Positions 19,517-28,971 are shown, counted from the stretch's first letter. The stretch: 64,000 nt of DNA from Actinomycetota bacterium (GCA_018268465.1 JAFDWN010000023.1:1-64000), one strand, 5' to 3'. Numbers and translations: made by a program. The notes: a model not told the origin generated them from the letters alone.

Positions 19517-20826
19517 GGACCCGCCTGCGGTGACGGCGGCGCGACCTCGCCGGGTGCCGGAACGTAGACCGGGGACGGCGTCGGTTCGGGTACGGACTGC
19601 AGCTCCGGCGGCGCCACCGCCGGCGGCCCCGGCGGCGGTCCGCCGGGCGGCGGCGCAGGCGGCGGCTCCCGGTAGGGGTATCGGGGATCGCCCGGATTGC
19701 CGGTGATGGCGTCGGGCAGGTTCAGCCGTGGGTCGCCGCCCTGGCCCGTACGCGGGTAGGGCACGGGCAGCGCGGGAGTACCCGGCTGGCCCGTCTGGGG
19801 GTCGGTGCGTTGCGACGGGAGCAGCGTGGCCGGGTCGAGCCCGAGGTCGGAAAAGGCCGCGTCGACGAACGGCTGCACGAACTGGCCGGGCAGCAGGTTG
19901 GCCACGTATGCCTTGAAGAACGGGCCGGACGACACCGACTCGCCCAGCGACATCGCGTAGCTGTTGAGCAACTTGACGGCCTTCTGCAGGCGCTCCTTGC
20001 GGTTGTCCACGATCTTCAGCGCGCCGTTGAGTTTGTCCAGCATCGGCTTCATCTGCTCGCGGTTCTCGTCGATGAATCCGCGCAACTGCTGGGACAGCCG
20101 CGAGATGTTGGCTGATATCCGGTCGAGGGAATCACTCTGGGCGAGCAGTTCGCCCAGCAGGGCATCGGTGTCGGCGACGAGTTTCGCCACCTGGTCGCTG
20201 CGCTCGGCGAGCACCGTCGTCGCCTTGTTGGCGTTCTCCAGGAGGTCGCGCAGCTGGCCGTCGCGGCGGTTGAGGCTCTCCGCCAGCCCGGCGACCCCGT
20301 CGACGGCCAGTTTGAGGTCCGGCGCGGTGTGGGAGAACGTCTCGGCGAGTGTGGCCAGCGCGGTCGAGAGCCGGTCGGTGTCCAGACCCCCGATCGTGGT
20401 GGCCAGGTCGCCGAGGGCGTCGGGCAACTGGTAGGGCGACGTGGTTCGTTCGAGCGGAATCGTGTCCGAGAGCGTCCCGCCACCGCGCGGTGTGATGTCG
20501 AGGACCTTGGCACCCAGCAGACTCTTGGACTTGATCGCGGCCTCGGTGTCGGCACCGAGGTTGACGTCTTTGTCGACGGTGAACCGCACCAGTACCCGTG
20601 GTCCGTCCAGCGCGACACTCGACACCTTGCCCACCGCGAAACCGGAAACCCGGACGCTGGCGCCCGAGTACAGGCCACCGGCGTCGGCGAAGTAGGCCGA
20701 GTACGCCGTGGCGCTGTTGAATACGGGAAGGCGGTCGTAATTCAGTGCCGCCGTGGCGATCCCCGCCGTCACCGCGACTCCGACGACGCCGATGACGAAG
20801 GGATTGCGCTCCGCGAAGGACTTCAT
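19513..20826 (-). CDS. mceC: Mce family protein MceC
   Basis: A 437-residue Mce subunit with an N-terminal membrane anchor (about 10-28), MCE domain (FADAGGLYSGASVRVSGFAVGKVSSVAL), helical region with MLDKLNGALKIV, and a Pro-rich tail. The ATG at 20824-20826 is preferred to the one four codons upstream because it forms an ATGA overlap with the mceB stop, as at the other junctions in this operon. Confidence 0.93.
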   Translation of the reverse strand: MKSFAERNPFVIGVVGVAVTAGIATAALNYDRLPVFNSATAYSAYFADAGGLYSGASVRVSGFAVGKVSSVALDGPRVLVRFTVDKDVNLGADTEAAIKSKSLLGAKVLDITPRGGGTLSDTIPLERTTSPYQLPDALGDLATTIGGLDTDRLSTALATLAETFSHTAPDLKLAVDGVAGLAESLNRRDGQLRDLLENANKATTVLAERSDQVAKLVADTDALLGELLAQSDSLDRISANISRLSQQLRGFIDENREQMKPMLDKLNGALKIVDNRKERLQKAVKLLNSYAMSLGESVSSGPFFKAYVANLLPGQFVQPFVDAAFSDLGLDPATLLPSQRTDPQTGQPGTPALPVPYPRTGQGGDPRLNLPDAITGNPGDPRYPYREPPPAPPPGGPPPGPPAVAPPELQSVPEPTPSPVYVPAPGEVAPPSPQAGP

Positions 20827-21851
20827 TTGGGTGCGCACCGTCCCGTGCTCTGGCCGGCCACTTTGACGTAGACCGGCTGTCCGCCCTTTCCGTTGAGTTT
20901 CAGGACCAGATCGCAGAGGTAGAAACTGAAGAAATCGCCGTAGAGTCCTTGGCGCGCCAGTGTTTGGTATTTGTCGGGCAGGGTGTTGAGCAAGTTGTCC
21001 ACGTATTCGTAGTCGGCGACGACGATTCCGGCGGTCCGGTCGGTCTGCTCGACGACGTTCTGGATGGCTGGCCGCGTCTGGGACAACAGGTCGGCGATCG
21101 AGGACGCCGCAGCGTTCGCGTACGCAACCCCGTTGACGATGTCGCCCTTGCGCTGGGCCAAACCGTCGACGAGTTCGGACAGCGACGTCACGGCCTTGTC
21201 GAATTGATCGGCGTTGCCGCCAAGCGATCCCATCACGGCGTTGAGGTTGCCGATCACCTGGCCGATGAGTTCGTCGCGATCGGCCAGCGTGCTCGTCAGC
21301 GCGGCCGTCTGGGACAGGAAGGAGCCGATGGTCGCGCCCTGGCCCTGGAAGGCCTGGATCAGTTGGCCGCTGAGCGCATTCACCTGTTCGGGGTCGAGCG
21401 CCTTGAACAGTGGGCGAAACCCTCCGATCAGCGCATCCAGATCCAGTGCCGGTTCGGTCCGGGCCATCGGGATGGTCTGGCCCGCCTGCATCGGTCGCAT
21501 TCCGCCCGCGCCCTCCTGGAGTTCGAGATAGCGGCCGCCGATGAGGTCGTCGTAACGGATGAGGGCCCTGCTGGTGTCGGTCAGGACGACGGAATCGTCG
21601 GTGCCGAAGTCGACCACCACGACGGCGTCGGGGTTGATCGAAATATCCTGCACCTGGCCGACTTCGACCCCGGCGATGCGGACGAAATCGCCCACTACCA
21701 AACCGCTGACATCCGAGAACTCCGCTCGGTAGGACTTGCCCTCACCGAATCGCCATTGCGAGAAGATCGCCAGCAGGGCGAATGCTCCCAGCGCGCACAC
21801 GGTGAGGAACGCCGCAACGCGAATCAGGGTGGCTATCAGAGCATTTCTCAC
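20823..21851 (-). CDS. mceB: Mce family protein MceB
   Basis: A 342-residue Mce subunit: anchor at about 8-30, MCE domain (FSDVSGLVVGDFVRIAGVEVGQVQDI, about 44-125), helical region, and a conserved Cys-containing end (FFSFYLCDLVLKLNG ... GRCAPK) typical of MceB proteins. It begins 30 bases after mceA. Confidence 0.94.
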   Translation of the reverse strand: MRNALIATLIRVAAFLTVCALGAFALLAIFSQWRFGEGKSYRAEFSDVSGLVVGDFVRIAGVEVGQVQDISINPDAVVVVDFGTDDSVVLTDTSRALIRYDDLIGGRYLELQEGAGGMRPMQAGQTIPMARTEPALDLDALIGGFRPLFKALDPEQVNALSGQLIQAFQGQGATIGSFLSQTAALTSTLADRDELIGQVIGNLNAVMGSLGGNADQFDKAVTSLSELVDGLAQRKGDIVNGVAYANAAASSIADLLSQTRPAIQNVVEQTDRTAGIVVADYEYVDNLLNTLPDKYQTLARQGLYGDFFSFYLCDLVLKLNGKGGQPVYVKVAGQSTGRCAPK

Positions 21852-21881
21852 TGCATGTCGTTTCTGTCGGGTCGCCGGCGG

Positions 21882-23327
21882 TCAGGAAGCCGGCGGCAGC
21901 GGGGTCGGTGTCAGCACGGCCGGTGCCGGCGGAACGAAGGGCTCCGCGCCCGGCGGCAGGTGTTGCGGGTCGGGTGGCGCCTGGTCCGACGGGGGCGGCG
22001 CCGGCGGCAGACCGGGCCACAGCGGTGTCCCGTCGTCGGCATAGAGGTCGGCCCCGTAGGGCGGGGCCCCGGGATAGGTAATCGGGCCGGGCGCGGGCCC
22101 ACCGAACAGATTGCGGATGCTCGGGGGCTTCGGTGTCCCGCGAGTCACCGGAAAGTAGTTGGCCCAGCCGGGGAATCCGATCCCCGGGTTGGGCCGAAGA
22201 TCCACCCCGGTGCCCCAGCCGGTGTCGGTGACCAGGGCGCGCACGGGGAAGTTCTTCGTCGCGTCCGGCAGCGAACCGCAGCCCGGTTTGCCACCGGGGC
22301 CTCCCTTGGCTCCGACGATGGGCAGGTTGTCGGGATACTTGTACGGGTCGTTGCCGAGGAGCAGCGCGATGTCGAAGATGGCCGAGCGTCCGTTGCCGCC
22401 GAAGTTGTCGTAGGCCCCGTTGTCCAGCAGCCACTTCGCGCCGTTGAGCAGGCAGGTGTAGGACGGGTTGTACTTGAGCAGCAGGTCGGTGGTCGGCTCG
22501 AAGTCGTTGATGGCGTCGATCAGGTTCTGCCGGTTCGGCCCCAGCAGGCCCACGCCCGACTGGGCGAACCCGGTGACGTTGACCAGCAGTGCCTGGAGGG
22601 CCTCGGCGCGGTCGGTGACCGTCGTGCTGGTCGTACTCGCCGCATCGAGGATACGCACGATGTCCTCGGCCGCGCCGCCGTAGGTGTCGCTGAGTTCACC
22701 GAGCGCCCGCCAGTCGCGCCGTATCGTCTCGTTACGCGGATTGACCTCCAGCAGAACCTGATTGAGATCCGTGATGGCCGTGCCGATGCGCTCACCCTTG
22801 CCGCGGAAGCCCTCCGCGAGGGCGCTGAGCACGGCATTGAGCTTGGCGGGGTCGACGAGGTCGAGGACGTCGACGAGGTTCTGGAAGACGGTGTTCACCT
22901 CGGTGCTGACGTTCTGGGATTTCAGCACCGCGCCGGCCGAGAGCCGTTCCACGCTGGGGTTGGGCGGGTACATCAGATCGACGTACTTGGCACCGAACGC
23001 CGTGGTGGCCGTGATCCTGGCTTCGACGTTGGCGGGAATGTACGGAATCTGGTCGGGTTCGATCTCCAATCCCAGGCTGACGCCCTGGGTTCCACCGGCG
23101 ATGCTGCTGACCCGGCCAACCTGTACGCCGTTGAGTTTGACCTTGGCGCCGGATTCCATCACCAGGCCCGCGCGTTCCGATGTCAGGGTGACGGGCACGA
23201 AAGACCGGAATGTCCCGGCGAACGAGGCGGACGTCACGAAGAAGAACGTGCCGACTACCACGATCAGGATCAGCGCCCACCACCCGGGTGCGATGCGCCG
23301 TTCACCTCGTCGGGGTTCCACCGTCAA
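21882..23327 (-). CDS. mceA: Mce family protein MceA
   Basis: A 481-residue first Mce subunit: anchor WWALILIVVVGTFFFVTSASFAG (about 16-38), MCE domain (about 44-120, SERAGLVMESGAKVKLNG), helical domain (RGKGERIGTAITDLNQVL) and a long Pro/Gly-rich C-terminus. Overlaps the second yrbE gene by ATGA. The number of this mce locus (mce1-mce9) cannot be assigned from sequence alone. Confidence 0.95.
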   Translation of the reverse strand: MTVEPRRGERRIAPGWWALILIVVVGTFFFVTSASFAGTFRSFVPVTLTSERAGLVMESGAKVKLNGVQVGRVSSIAGGTQGVSLGLEIEPDQIPYIPANVEARITATTAFGAKYVDLMYPPNPSVERLSAGAVLKSQNVSTEVNTVFQNLVDVLDLVDPAKLNAVLSALAEGFRGKGERIGTAITDLNQVLLEVNPRNETIRRDWRALGELSDTYGGAAEDIVRILDAASTTSTTVTDRAEALQALLVNVTGFAQSGVGLLGPNRQNLIDAINDFEPTTDLLLKYNPSYTCLLNGAKWLLDNGAYDNFGGNGRSAIFDIALLLGNDPYKYPDNLPIVGAKGGPGGKPGCGSLPDATKNFPVRALVTDTGWGTGVDLRPNPGIGFPGWANYFPVTRGTPKPPSIRNLFGGPAPGPITYPGAPPYGADLYADDGTPLWPGLPPAPPPSDQAPPDPQHLPPGAEPFVPPAPAVLTPTPLPPAS

Positions 23328-24175
23328 CCCGCCAGCCGGAAATTACCCGACTGCCCGTAGACAGCCAGCGAGATCATCACCACCACGACGGCCGCGACCA
23401 CCAGTGAGGTGCGCACCGCCCGGCCCACCGCCTCACCGACCCCGGCGGGCCCGCCGGTCGCCGTGTAGCCGTAGTAGGTGTGCACCAGCATGATGACCAC
23501 GGTGATGGCCACCGATTGGCCGAACGACCAGATCAGATCGGTGGTGTTGAGGAACGAGTTGAAATAGTGGTCGTACACGCCCGAACCCTGACCGTAGATG
23601 ACGGTCGTCCCGATCCGCGACGCCAAGAACGACATGATCACCGCGACGCAGTACAGCGGGATCACCACCATCACACCGGCCACGACGCGGGTGGACGCCA
23701 GATAGGCCACGCTGCGGATGCCCATGACCTCCAGGGCGTCGATCTCCTCGTTGATGCGCATGGCCCCGAGTTGCGCGGTCGCGCCGGCGCCGATGGTCGC
23801 CGAAAGGGCCACGGCGGTGGTACCCGGGGCGATCAGCCGCACGTTGAAGAAGGCCGAGGCAAAGCCGGTCAGCGCCTCCACGCCCACCGAGGCGAACTGG
23901 TTGTACCCCTGCACCGCCACGAGTGCGCCGGTGGTCACCGTCAGGAAGCCGACGATCGCCACCGTTCCGCCCACCACGGCGAGTGCGCCCGCGCCTAAGC
24001 CCATCGTCGCGATCAGCCGGACGAGCTCTGCCCGGTAGTTGACGAATGCGTCGCCGACCGAGCCGAGAGTTCGGGCGTAGAACTGGGTCTGGACGCCGAC
24101 CCGGTTCCATTCCCGGACTCTCCGATCCACGAATCGTGTGACTCGCGGATACCGCTGCTTGAGAACGGTATTCAC
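23324..24175 (-). CDS. yrbEB: Mce transporter permease YrbEB
   Basis: A 283-residue MlaE-type permease, second of the pair, with about five to six membrane helices and the conserved cytoplasmic loop RINEEIDALEVMGI that contacts the ATPase (MceG/Mkl, encoded elsewhere). Starts 10 bases after yrbEA and overlaps mceA by ATGA. Confidence 0.95.
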   Translation of the reverse strand: MNTVLKQRYPRVTRFVDRRVREWNRVGVQTQFYARTLGSVGDAFVNYRAELVRLIATMGLGAGALAVVGGTVAIVGFLTVTTGALVAVQGYNQFASVGVEALTGFASAFFNVRLIAPGTTAVALSATIGAGATAQLGAMRINEEIDALEVMGIRSVAYLASTRVVAGVMVVIPLYCVAVIMSFLASRIGTTVIYGQGSGVYDHYFNSFLNTTDLIWSFGQSVAITVVIMLVHTYYGYTATGGPAGVGEAVGRAVRTSLVVAAVVVVMISLAVYGQSGNFRLAG

Positions 24176-24185
24176 GACTGCGCCC

Positions 24186-24953
24186 TCATGTCACGGTCAC
24201 CTTGATCCCGACCGCGGTGGCAATGATGTTGATCGCGAACAACGCCATGAACGTGAACACGACCGTCTCGTTGACCGCGTTGCCGACGCCGGCCGGGCCG
24301 CCGCCCACGGAGGTGCCCTTGTAACAGGCGATGAGTCCGGCGGCCAGCCCGAACGGCGCTGCCTTGGCCAGGGCGACGATGACGTCGACGCCGCCGGTCA
24401 GCACGGTCAAGCCGGCCACGAACGCGCCCGGGGGGACGTGCTGGACGAAGACCGCGAAGACGAAGCCACCGACCAGCCCGACCATGATCACCGTCGCCGA
24501 CAGTGCGAGCGCCACCGTGGTGGCGGCGAGTACCCGTGGCACCACAAGGGCCTGGATCGGGTTGATGCCCATGACGCGCATCGCGTCGAGCTCTTCACGG
24601 ATCGTGCGCGCGCCGAGGTCGGCGCACATCGCGGTGGCCCCCGCACCCGACACCACCAGCACCGTGACGATGGGTCCGATCTGGCTGACGGTGCCGATCG
24701 CCGCGCCGGTCCCGGAGAAGTCGGCCGCCCCGAATTCGATCAGCAGGATGTTGAACGTGAAGACCAGCAGAACCGTGTAGGGAACGGTCAGCATCAGGGC
24801 GGGCAGGACCGACACCCTGGCGACGAACCACGTCTGGTTCACGTACTCCCGCCAGGCGAAGGGCGGGCGGAACATCTGCACGAAGGTGTCCAGCGACATC
24901 GCGAAGAACTCGCCGAGACCGCGGATCGGTTTGCCGGCCGTGCGCAGGTTCAT
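24186..24953 (-). CDS. yrbEA: Mce transporter permease YrbEA
   Basis: A 255-residue MlaE-type permease and first gene of the mce operon. The EQ-loop-like segment ARTIREELDAMRVMGINPIQ is present, with about five membrane helices. The ATG at 24951-24953 (MNLRTAGKPIRGL) gives the usual family length; GTG at 24956, ATG at 24965 and a longer reading to 25061 are possible. A 222-base divergent region separates it from tetR and carries two palindromes. Confidence 0.93.
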   Translation of the reverse strand: MNLRTAGKPIRGLGEFFAMSLDTFVQMFRPPFAWREYVNQTWFVARVSVLPALMLTVPYTVLLVFTFNILLIEFGAADFSGTGAAIGTVSQIGPIVTVLVVSGAGATAMCADLGARTIREELDAMRVMGINPIQALVVPRVLAATTVALALSATVIMVGLVGGFVFAVFVQHVPPGAFVAGLTVLTGGVDVIVALAKAAPFGLAAGLIACYKGTSVGGGPAGVGNAVNETVVFTFMALFAINIIATAVGIKVTVT

Positions 24954-25094
24954 CACCGCACACATCCGGCCGTCGCCGCTTCGACCCGCTCCACAGTGCG
25001 GAGTGAAGTCACAGGAGCACCATCGACCCGAAGCACGACGAGAATCTATGGCAGCCATCACACCGGGAGCGGCTCCACCAAGTAGTAACTGTGT

Positions 25095-25107
25095 CCCCCT
25101 TAGGGGG
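25095..25107. promoter_or_regulatory. Palindrome CCCCCTTAGGGGG in the mce/tetR promoter region
   Basis: Arms CCCCT and AGGGG separated by one base, each extended by one more C or G. The same arms recur in the divergent promoters at 26578 and 28972. It may be the binding site of a shared regulator, possibly the LuxR pair at 34143-36388; this is inference. Confidence 0.55.
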
Positions 25108-25121
25108 TGTATGCCGGGCGC

Positions 25122-25143
25122 CTAGTGTGTCATCATTCACTAG
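25122..25143. promoter_or_regulatory. Putative TetR operator CTAGTG-N10-CACTAG
   Basis: Perfect 6-base arms with a 10-base spacer, 32 bases upstream of the tetR start and facing the yrbEA gene. Nearly the same site occurs at 36475-36496 and 37536-37557. Location beside a TetR gene suggests autoregulation plus control of the divergent mce operon. Confidence 0.75.
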
Positions 25144-25175
25144 CGGCATGCAGGAGGTGAAATATCGCGACGGAG

Positions 25176-25766
25176 ATGCTCGGGGGCTCACGGGCACCCC
25201 GAACCCGCGACCCCGAGCGCAAGAGCAGGATTCTCGCGGCGGCAGCGGACCTGGTCGCACGCAAGGGTTTTCACGCCGTCTCGATCGCCGAGATCGGCGC
25301 CGCGGCAGGTATCACGGGCTCAGGGGTCTATCGGCATTTCGACAGCAAGTCGGCCGTGTTGGTCGCGTTGTTCGACAAGGTCATCGACGACTTGCTGCGT
25401 GACGAACTGCAGATCATCGGCGACAACGCCGACCTGGCCAGGGCGCTGGACCAACTGATCGCCGGCCAGGTCGAATTCGTCGTCGCCGAGCGCGAATTGG
25501 CTCAGGTGTACTACCACGAGATCAACAATCTGCCCGAAGAGGACAGCCGCCGCTTACGGCGTAAGCAGCGGCTGTACCTCGAGGAGTGGGTCCATCTGAT
25601 CAGCGAGTTGCGGGACGATCTGACCGACACCGAGGCACGGGCAGTGGTGCATGCGGTGATCGGCGCGATCCAGTCTCCGCTATTTCACAACACCGGCTTG
25701 GCCGAGGACAGACTGCGCGTTCTGCTCACCGACGCCGCCCGAGCGATACTCGACCTGTCCGGATGA
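25176..25766 (+). CDS. TetR-family regulator of the mce/catabolic cluster
   Basis: A 196-residue TetR-type repressor: N-terminal helix-turn-helix (residues about 12-58, RILAAAADLVARKGFHAVSIAEIGAAAG followed by SGVYRHFDSKSAVL) and an all-helical ligand domain. It is divergent from yrbEA and preceded by the inverted repeat at 25122, which recurs at two more promoters of the cluster. The ATG at 25176 has GGAG directly abutting it, whereas a strong AGGAGG at 25152-25157 is spaced for an in-frame ATC at 25164, so the true start is uncertain. The ligand is likely an acyl-CoA from the pathway; inference only. Confidence 0.88.
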   Translation: MLGGSRAPRTRDPERKSRILAAAADLVARKGFHAVSIAEIGAAAGITGSGVYRHFDSKSAVLVALFDKVIDDLLRDELQIIGDNADLARALDQLIAGQVEFVVAERELAQVYYHEINNLPEEDSRRLRRKQRLYLEEWVHLISELRDDLTDTEARAVVHAVIGAIQSPLFHNTGLAEDRLRVLLTDAARAILDLSG

Positions 25767-26519
25767 GGGGTACACCACGGCGGGCAGCAACGCACCCGCC
25801 ATCCTGACCAGCGCCACCGCCAGACCGATGCTGACCAACGACGCCATCGCGGTGAGCGGCGCGAAGGGTTGTTCGAGATTGATCGCGATGATGGTGGGCC
25901 ATCCGGCCCCGAAGTTCGCCCCGAAGAACGTGCACGGGAAGATCACGAACAGTGCGAGCAGCTGCCACTGGCGGGTGACGTGTGCCCGCAGCAGCGCGGC
26001 GGCCAGTGCGAAGCAGATCACCTGTGCCGCTTCGAGAACCCCGATGACCAAGGGGTATTCGAAGATGCGGAACGTGTGCGGACCCCAATAGCTGTACGCC
26101 CCGGCGTTGATGGCGTAGATCTCGAACACCGCCGACATGGTCAGTTCGGCACCGGCGAGGATGAACAACTTGCGGACGGTGAGCGTGCCGCGCCCCATCT
26201 CGCGGGCGACGTAGAGGGCCGCACTTGCATAGAGCACGACGTATCCGCTGTGCGTCCAGATCGGTTGGGGAATACCGAAAGCCGTGAAGTGCGTCCACAT
26301 TCCGGCGGTGGAGTAGAAGTAGAGGTTCATTGCGACGTCGTAGAGCGGTTCGGCGAAAGCGCCGATCATGGCGGCCAGGACGATCAGTGGGTAGAAGACG
26401 GTACGCTCTCGTCTCCCCCATTGGACCGCCACGATCAGGATGACGGCGGTGAGTCCCCAACTTGCGTAGGTGAGAACCGCCTGCGTGGTGAGGTTGAGTT
26501 CATGGTCGATTGGTGGCAT
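25680..26519 (-). CDS. Hypothetical multi-pass membrane protein
   Basis: A 279-residue protein with about seven predicted membrane helices (for example VLTYASWGLTAVILIVAV, VFYPLIVLAAMIGAF, VVLYASAALYV, LFILAGAELTMSAVF, LVIGVLEAAQVICFALAAAL, LLALFVIFPCTFFG, MASLVSIGLAVALV). No family is recognised. Its 3' end converges on and overlaps tetR by 87 bases. It is divergent from the F420-type oxidoreductase gene at 26634. A transport or membrane-anchoring role for the catabolic system is possible but unproven. Confidence 0.75.
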   Translation of the reverse strand: MPPIDHELNLTTQAVLTYASWGLTAVILIVAVQWGRRERTVFYPLIVLAAMIGAFAEPLYDVAMNLYFYSTAGMWTHFTAFGIPQPIWTHSGYVVLYASAALYVAREMGRGTLTVRKLFILAGAELTMSAVFEIYAINAGAYSYWGPHTFRIFEYPLVIGVLEAAQVICFALAAALLRAHVTRQWQLLALFVIFPCTFFGANFGAGWPTIIAINLEQPFAPLTAMASLVSIGLAVALVRMAGALLPAVVYPSSGQVEYRSGGVGEQNAQSVLGQAGVVK

Positions 26520-26560
26520 AGGCGGACGTTATGACGGGCGTCACTGCGAAATCGGCCCCA

Positions 26561-26590
26561 CCCCGGGGGATATTGCTCCCCTGCAGGGGG
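26561..26590. promoter_or_regulatory. CCCCGGGG and CCCCTGCAGGGG palindromes in a divergent promoter
   Basis: Two inverted repeats lie side by side between the membrane protein gene (starts 26519, minus) and the oxidoreductase gene (starts 26634, plus): CCCCGGGG at 26561-26568 and CCCCTGCAGGGG at 26578-26589. The second has the same CCCCT/AGGGG arms as sites at 25096 and 28972. Confidence 0.55.
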
Positions 26591-26633
26591 TAATACGCCG
26601 GGGCCCGCACCGGGGCCGTGTCAGGCTGGCCGC

Positions 26634-27671
26634 GTGAAAGTGGATGTGAACATCGGCGGCGCGGTCGACGGGACCACCGGGGCGGATTTGACGGTGCTGG
26701 CGGCGCAGATCGTATCGGCGGAGACGTCGGGTTTCGACGGGGTGTGGTCGACCGAGGTGAATCGTGATCCCTTCCTGCCGCTGCTGCTGGCAGCCGACCG
26801 CTCCGATGCCCTGCAACTCGGAACCGCGGTGGCGATCGCGTTCGCGCGTAGCCCCATGATCACGGCGGCGGTGGCCAACGATCTGAACACGTTCAGCCGG
26901 GGCCGATTCGTGCTGGGACTCGGGTCGCAGATCCAAGCCCACATCGAACGCCGCTTCGGTATGCCGTGGTCGGCACCGGCAAGCCGTATGCGCGAGTATA
27001 TATCTGCACTGCAATCAATTTGGAGATGCTGGCAAACCGGCGAGAAACTCGACTTCGCCGGTGCGCACTACCGGCACACGTTGATGACTCCGATGTTCAG
27101 TCCGGGTCCTTCGCCGTTCGGGCGGCCGCGCGTCATGATCGCCGCGGTGGGCCCGAAAATGACCCGGGTGGCGGCCGAAGCGGCAGACGGGCTGCTCGTC
27201 CACGGGTTCACCACCGCACGCTACCTACGCGAAGTCACCGATCGGACGATCGAGTCGGGGCTGGCGGCCAGCGGCCGGACCCGCGACCAATTCACCACCT
27301 GTTACCCGGGTTTGATCGCCACCGGCCCCGACGAGCACGCCGTGGCCCGGGCAACGGACCGGGTGCGCCATCAGATCGCCTTCTACGGGGCCACCCCGGC
27401 GTACCGGGCGGTGCTGGATCTGCACGGCTGGAGCGACCTGCACACCGAACTGTACCGGCTGTCCAGGGCCGGGGACTGGGCGGCGATGCCGGGATTGATC
27501 GACGACGAGATCCTGCACGCCTTCGCGGTCGTCGGTGCGCCCCGCGAGGTCGGCGCCGAAATCGTGCGCCGGTTCGGCGGGCTCGTCGATCGATTCACGC
27601 TCTACACGCCCTATCCCCTCGACGAGGACGCCAGGGCTGCCGTCGTCGAGGGGATCCGGGGCGCGGTCTAA
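26634..27671 (+). CDS. F420-dependent luciferase-like (LLM) oxidoreductase
   Basis: A 345-residue TIM-barrel protein of the bacterial luciferase superfamily. The opening KVDVNIGG, the ATSIAIAFARSP-like strand (GTAVAIAFARSPM), GRFVLGLGSQIQAHIERRFGMPW and the PRVMIAAVGPKMTRVAAEAADGLLVHGF segment follow mycobacterial F420-dependent members. It probably oxidises or hydroxylates a pathway intermediate with F420 or FMN. The GTG start 26634 is used. Its stop overlaps the 3' end of the convergent acyl-CoA dehydrogenase by 4 bases. Confidence 0.85.
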   Translation: MKVDVNIGGAVDGTTGADLTVLAAQIVSAETSGFDGVWSTEVNRDPFLPLLLAADRSDALQLGTAVAIAFARSPMITAAVANDLNTFSRGRFVLGLGSQIQAHIERRFGMPWSAPASRMREYISALQSIWRCWQTGEKLDFAGAHYRHTLMTPMFSPGPSPFGRPRVMIAAVGPKMTRVAAEAADGLLVHGFTTARYLREVTDRTIESGLAASGRTRDQFTTCYPGLIATGPDEHAVARATDRVRHQIAFYGATPAYRAVLDLHGWSDLHTELYRLSRAGDWAAMPGLIDDEILHAFAVVGAPREVGAEIVRRFGGLVDRFTLYTPYPLDEDARAAVVEGIRGAV

Positions 27672-28906
27672 CTCTGCGCCGCAGCCGATTCCAGCAGGAA
27701 TTGGCCGATGTAGGTCCGCGTCTGGTCGGCGTTGAGCGGCTGGAACATCGATGCCGCGGAGTCGCGGTAGAGCCGTTCGAAGATGGTGCCCCTCCGGAAG
27801 GACGAACCGCCCACCATACTCATCGCGTGTCGAGACATGTGCATCACGTTGTCGGAGATGAAGGTCTTCGCCAGCCCCAGGTACGGGAACCGCAATTCGA
27901 CCGGCCAGGTCTTGTCCTTGCCGGCGATCAGATCCTCACAGGTCTGGTACAGCACGCGGCGGCTCAGCTCGACGCGTGACGCCATCTCGCCGATGCCGTC
28001 GATGATGTGTCCGACGTTCTTCACCGCGGTGTCCGAGGCGACGATGGCCCCGAACGTGGCGCCGAGGTGCTTCTTGGACAGTGTCTTGACGGTCTCCTCC
28101 AGGATCCGGTGCTGCATCCCCAGGTAGATGCTGGCGAACATCAGCGACGCCCATTCCAGGGTGCCGAACGCGCCCGCGCGCCACGGCGCGATGAATCCCT
28201 CCTCCGGCACGAAGTAACCGTCGAAAACGATGGTCTGGGTGCCCGTGGCATGCATACCCAAAGCATCCCAGGTCTTTTCGATGCGGATGCCCTCGCCGAC
28301 GCCGTTCTCGTCGACCGAGAAGTCACCGATGAACAGCTTCTCCGCGGCCACCCTGCCGTCGAATGTGTCCGGCAGGTTGCCGTCGGCGTCCGTTTCGGTG
28401 GCATTGGTGGTGATGATATCGGCGGCCTCACACAACGTGCCCCACGTCTTCTTCCCGTAGAGCCGCCACCCGCCGCCGGGCTGCGGCACCGCGGTCATAT
28501 CGGCCAGGCCCGAGAAGCCGGCCCGCTGCTCGGAGAAGGGGCCGAACATGAGGTCACCGTCGGCCACCCGGCCCAGCCAGTATTTGTTCTGCTCGTCGCT
28601 CATCAGGTTCCCGGCGATGCCGACCATGATGTAGTGCATGTTGTAGGCCAGGGTGATCGCCGAGTCGCCGCGAGACAGTTCGGTGACGACCTTGGACACC
28701 TGCAAGATGTTGCCTCCGGGCCCGCCGAACGCCGTGGGAACCGGTAATGCGCCCAGCCCAGTCTTCTTGAAGGCCTCGATGGAGGGTGTGGCGAAAGTGT
28801 TCTCGGCGTCGTACTTCGGACCGATTTCCCGGAAGTACCCCGAGAGCTCCTGCGCCTTGGCCAAATACGGCTCGAAGTCCTCGTCGGTCAAATCCTGTTC
28901 CAGCAT
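27668..28906 (-). CDS. Acyl-CoA dehydrogenase family protein
   Basis: A 412-residue flavoprotein of the acyl-CoA dehydrogenase fold: N-terminal helical domain, middle beta domain (MFGPFSEQRAGFSGLADMTAVPQPGGGWRLYGKKTWGTL) and C-terminal helical domain ending SFRRGTIFERLYRDSAAS. The ATG at 28904-28906 (MLEQDLTDEDF) follows AGGGAG at good spacing and is preferred to 28972. It is divergent from the NTF2-like pair. Whether it is a dehydrogenase or a flavin monooxygenase of the same fold cannot be decided. Confidence 0.87.
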   Translation of the reverse strand: MLEQDLTDEDFEPYLAKAQELSGYFREIGPKYDAENTFATPSIEAFKKTGLGALPVPTAFGGPGGNILQVSKVVTELSRGDSAITLAYNMHYIMVGIAGNLMSDEQNKYWLGRVADGDLMFGPFSEQRAGFSGLADMTAVPQPGGGWRLYGKKTWGTLCEAADIITTNATETDADGNLPDTFDGRVAAEKLFIGDFSVDENGVGEGIRIEKTWDALGMHATGTQTIVFDGYFVPEEGFIAPWRAGAFGTLEWASLMFASIYLGMQHRILEETVKTLSKKHLGATFGAIVASDTAVKNVGHIIDGIGEMASRVELSRRVLYQTCEDLIAGKDKTWPVELRFPYLGLAKTFISDNVMHMSRHAMSMVGGSSFRRGTIFERLYRDSAASMFQPLNADQTRTYIGQFLLESAAAQS

Positions 28907-28971
28907 GCGTTTCTCCCTGTCGGTCGTGCTGCGATGGGTACCGATGCTCGTCTGTTGCAGCGTCGCCCACA

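Noticed and set aside
20949-23360. 803-codon open frame on the plus strand opposite mceA and mceB
   Set aside because: It is antisense to two clear Mce genes, its composition is that of a GC-rich shadow frame, and it shows no recognisable domain.
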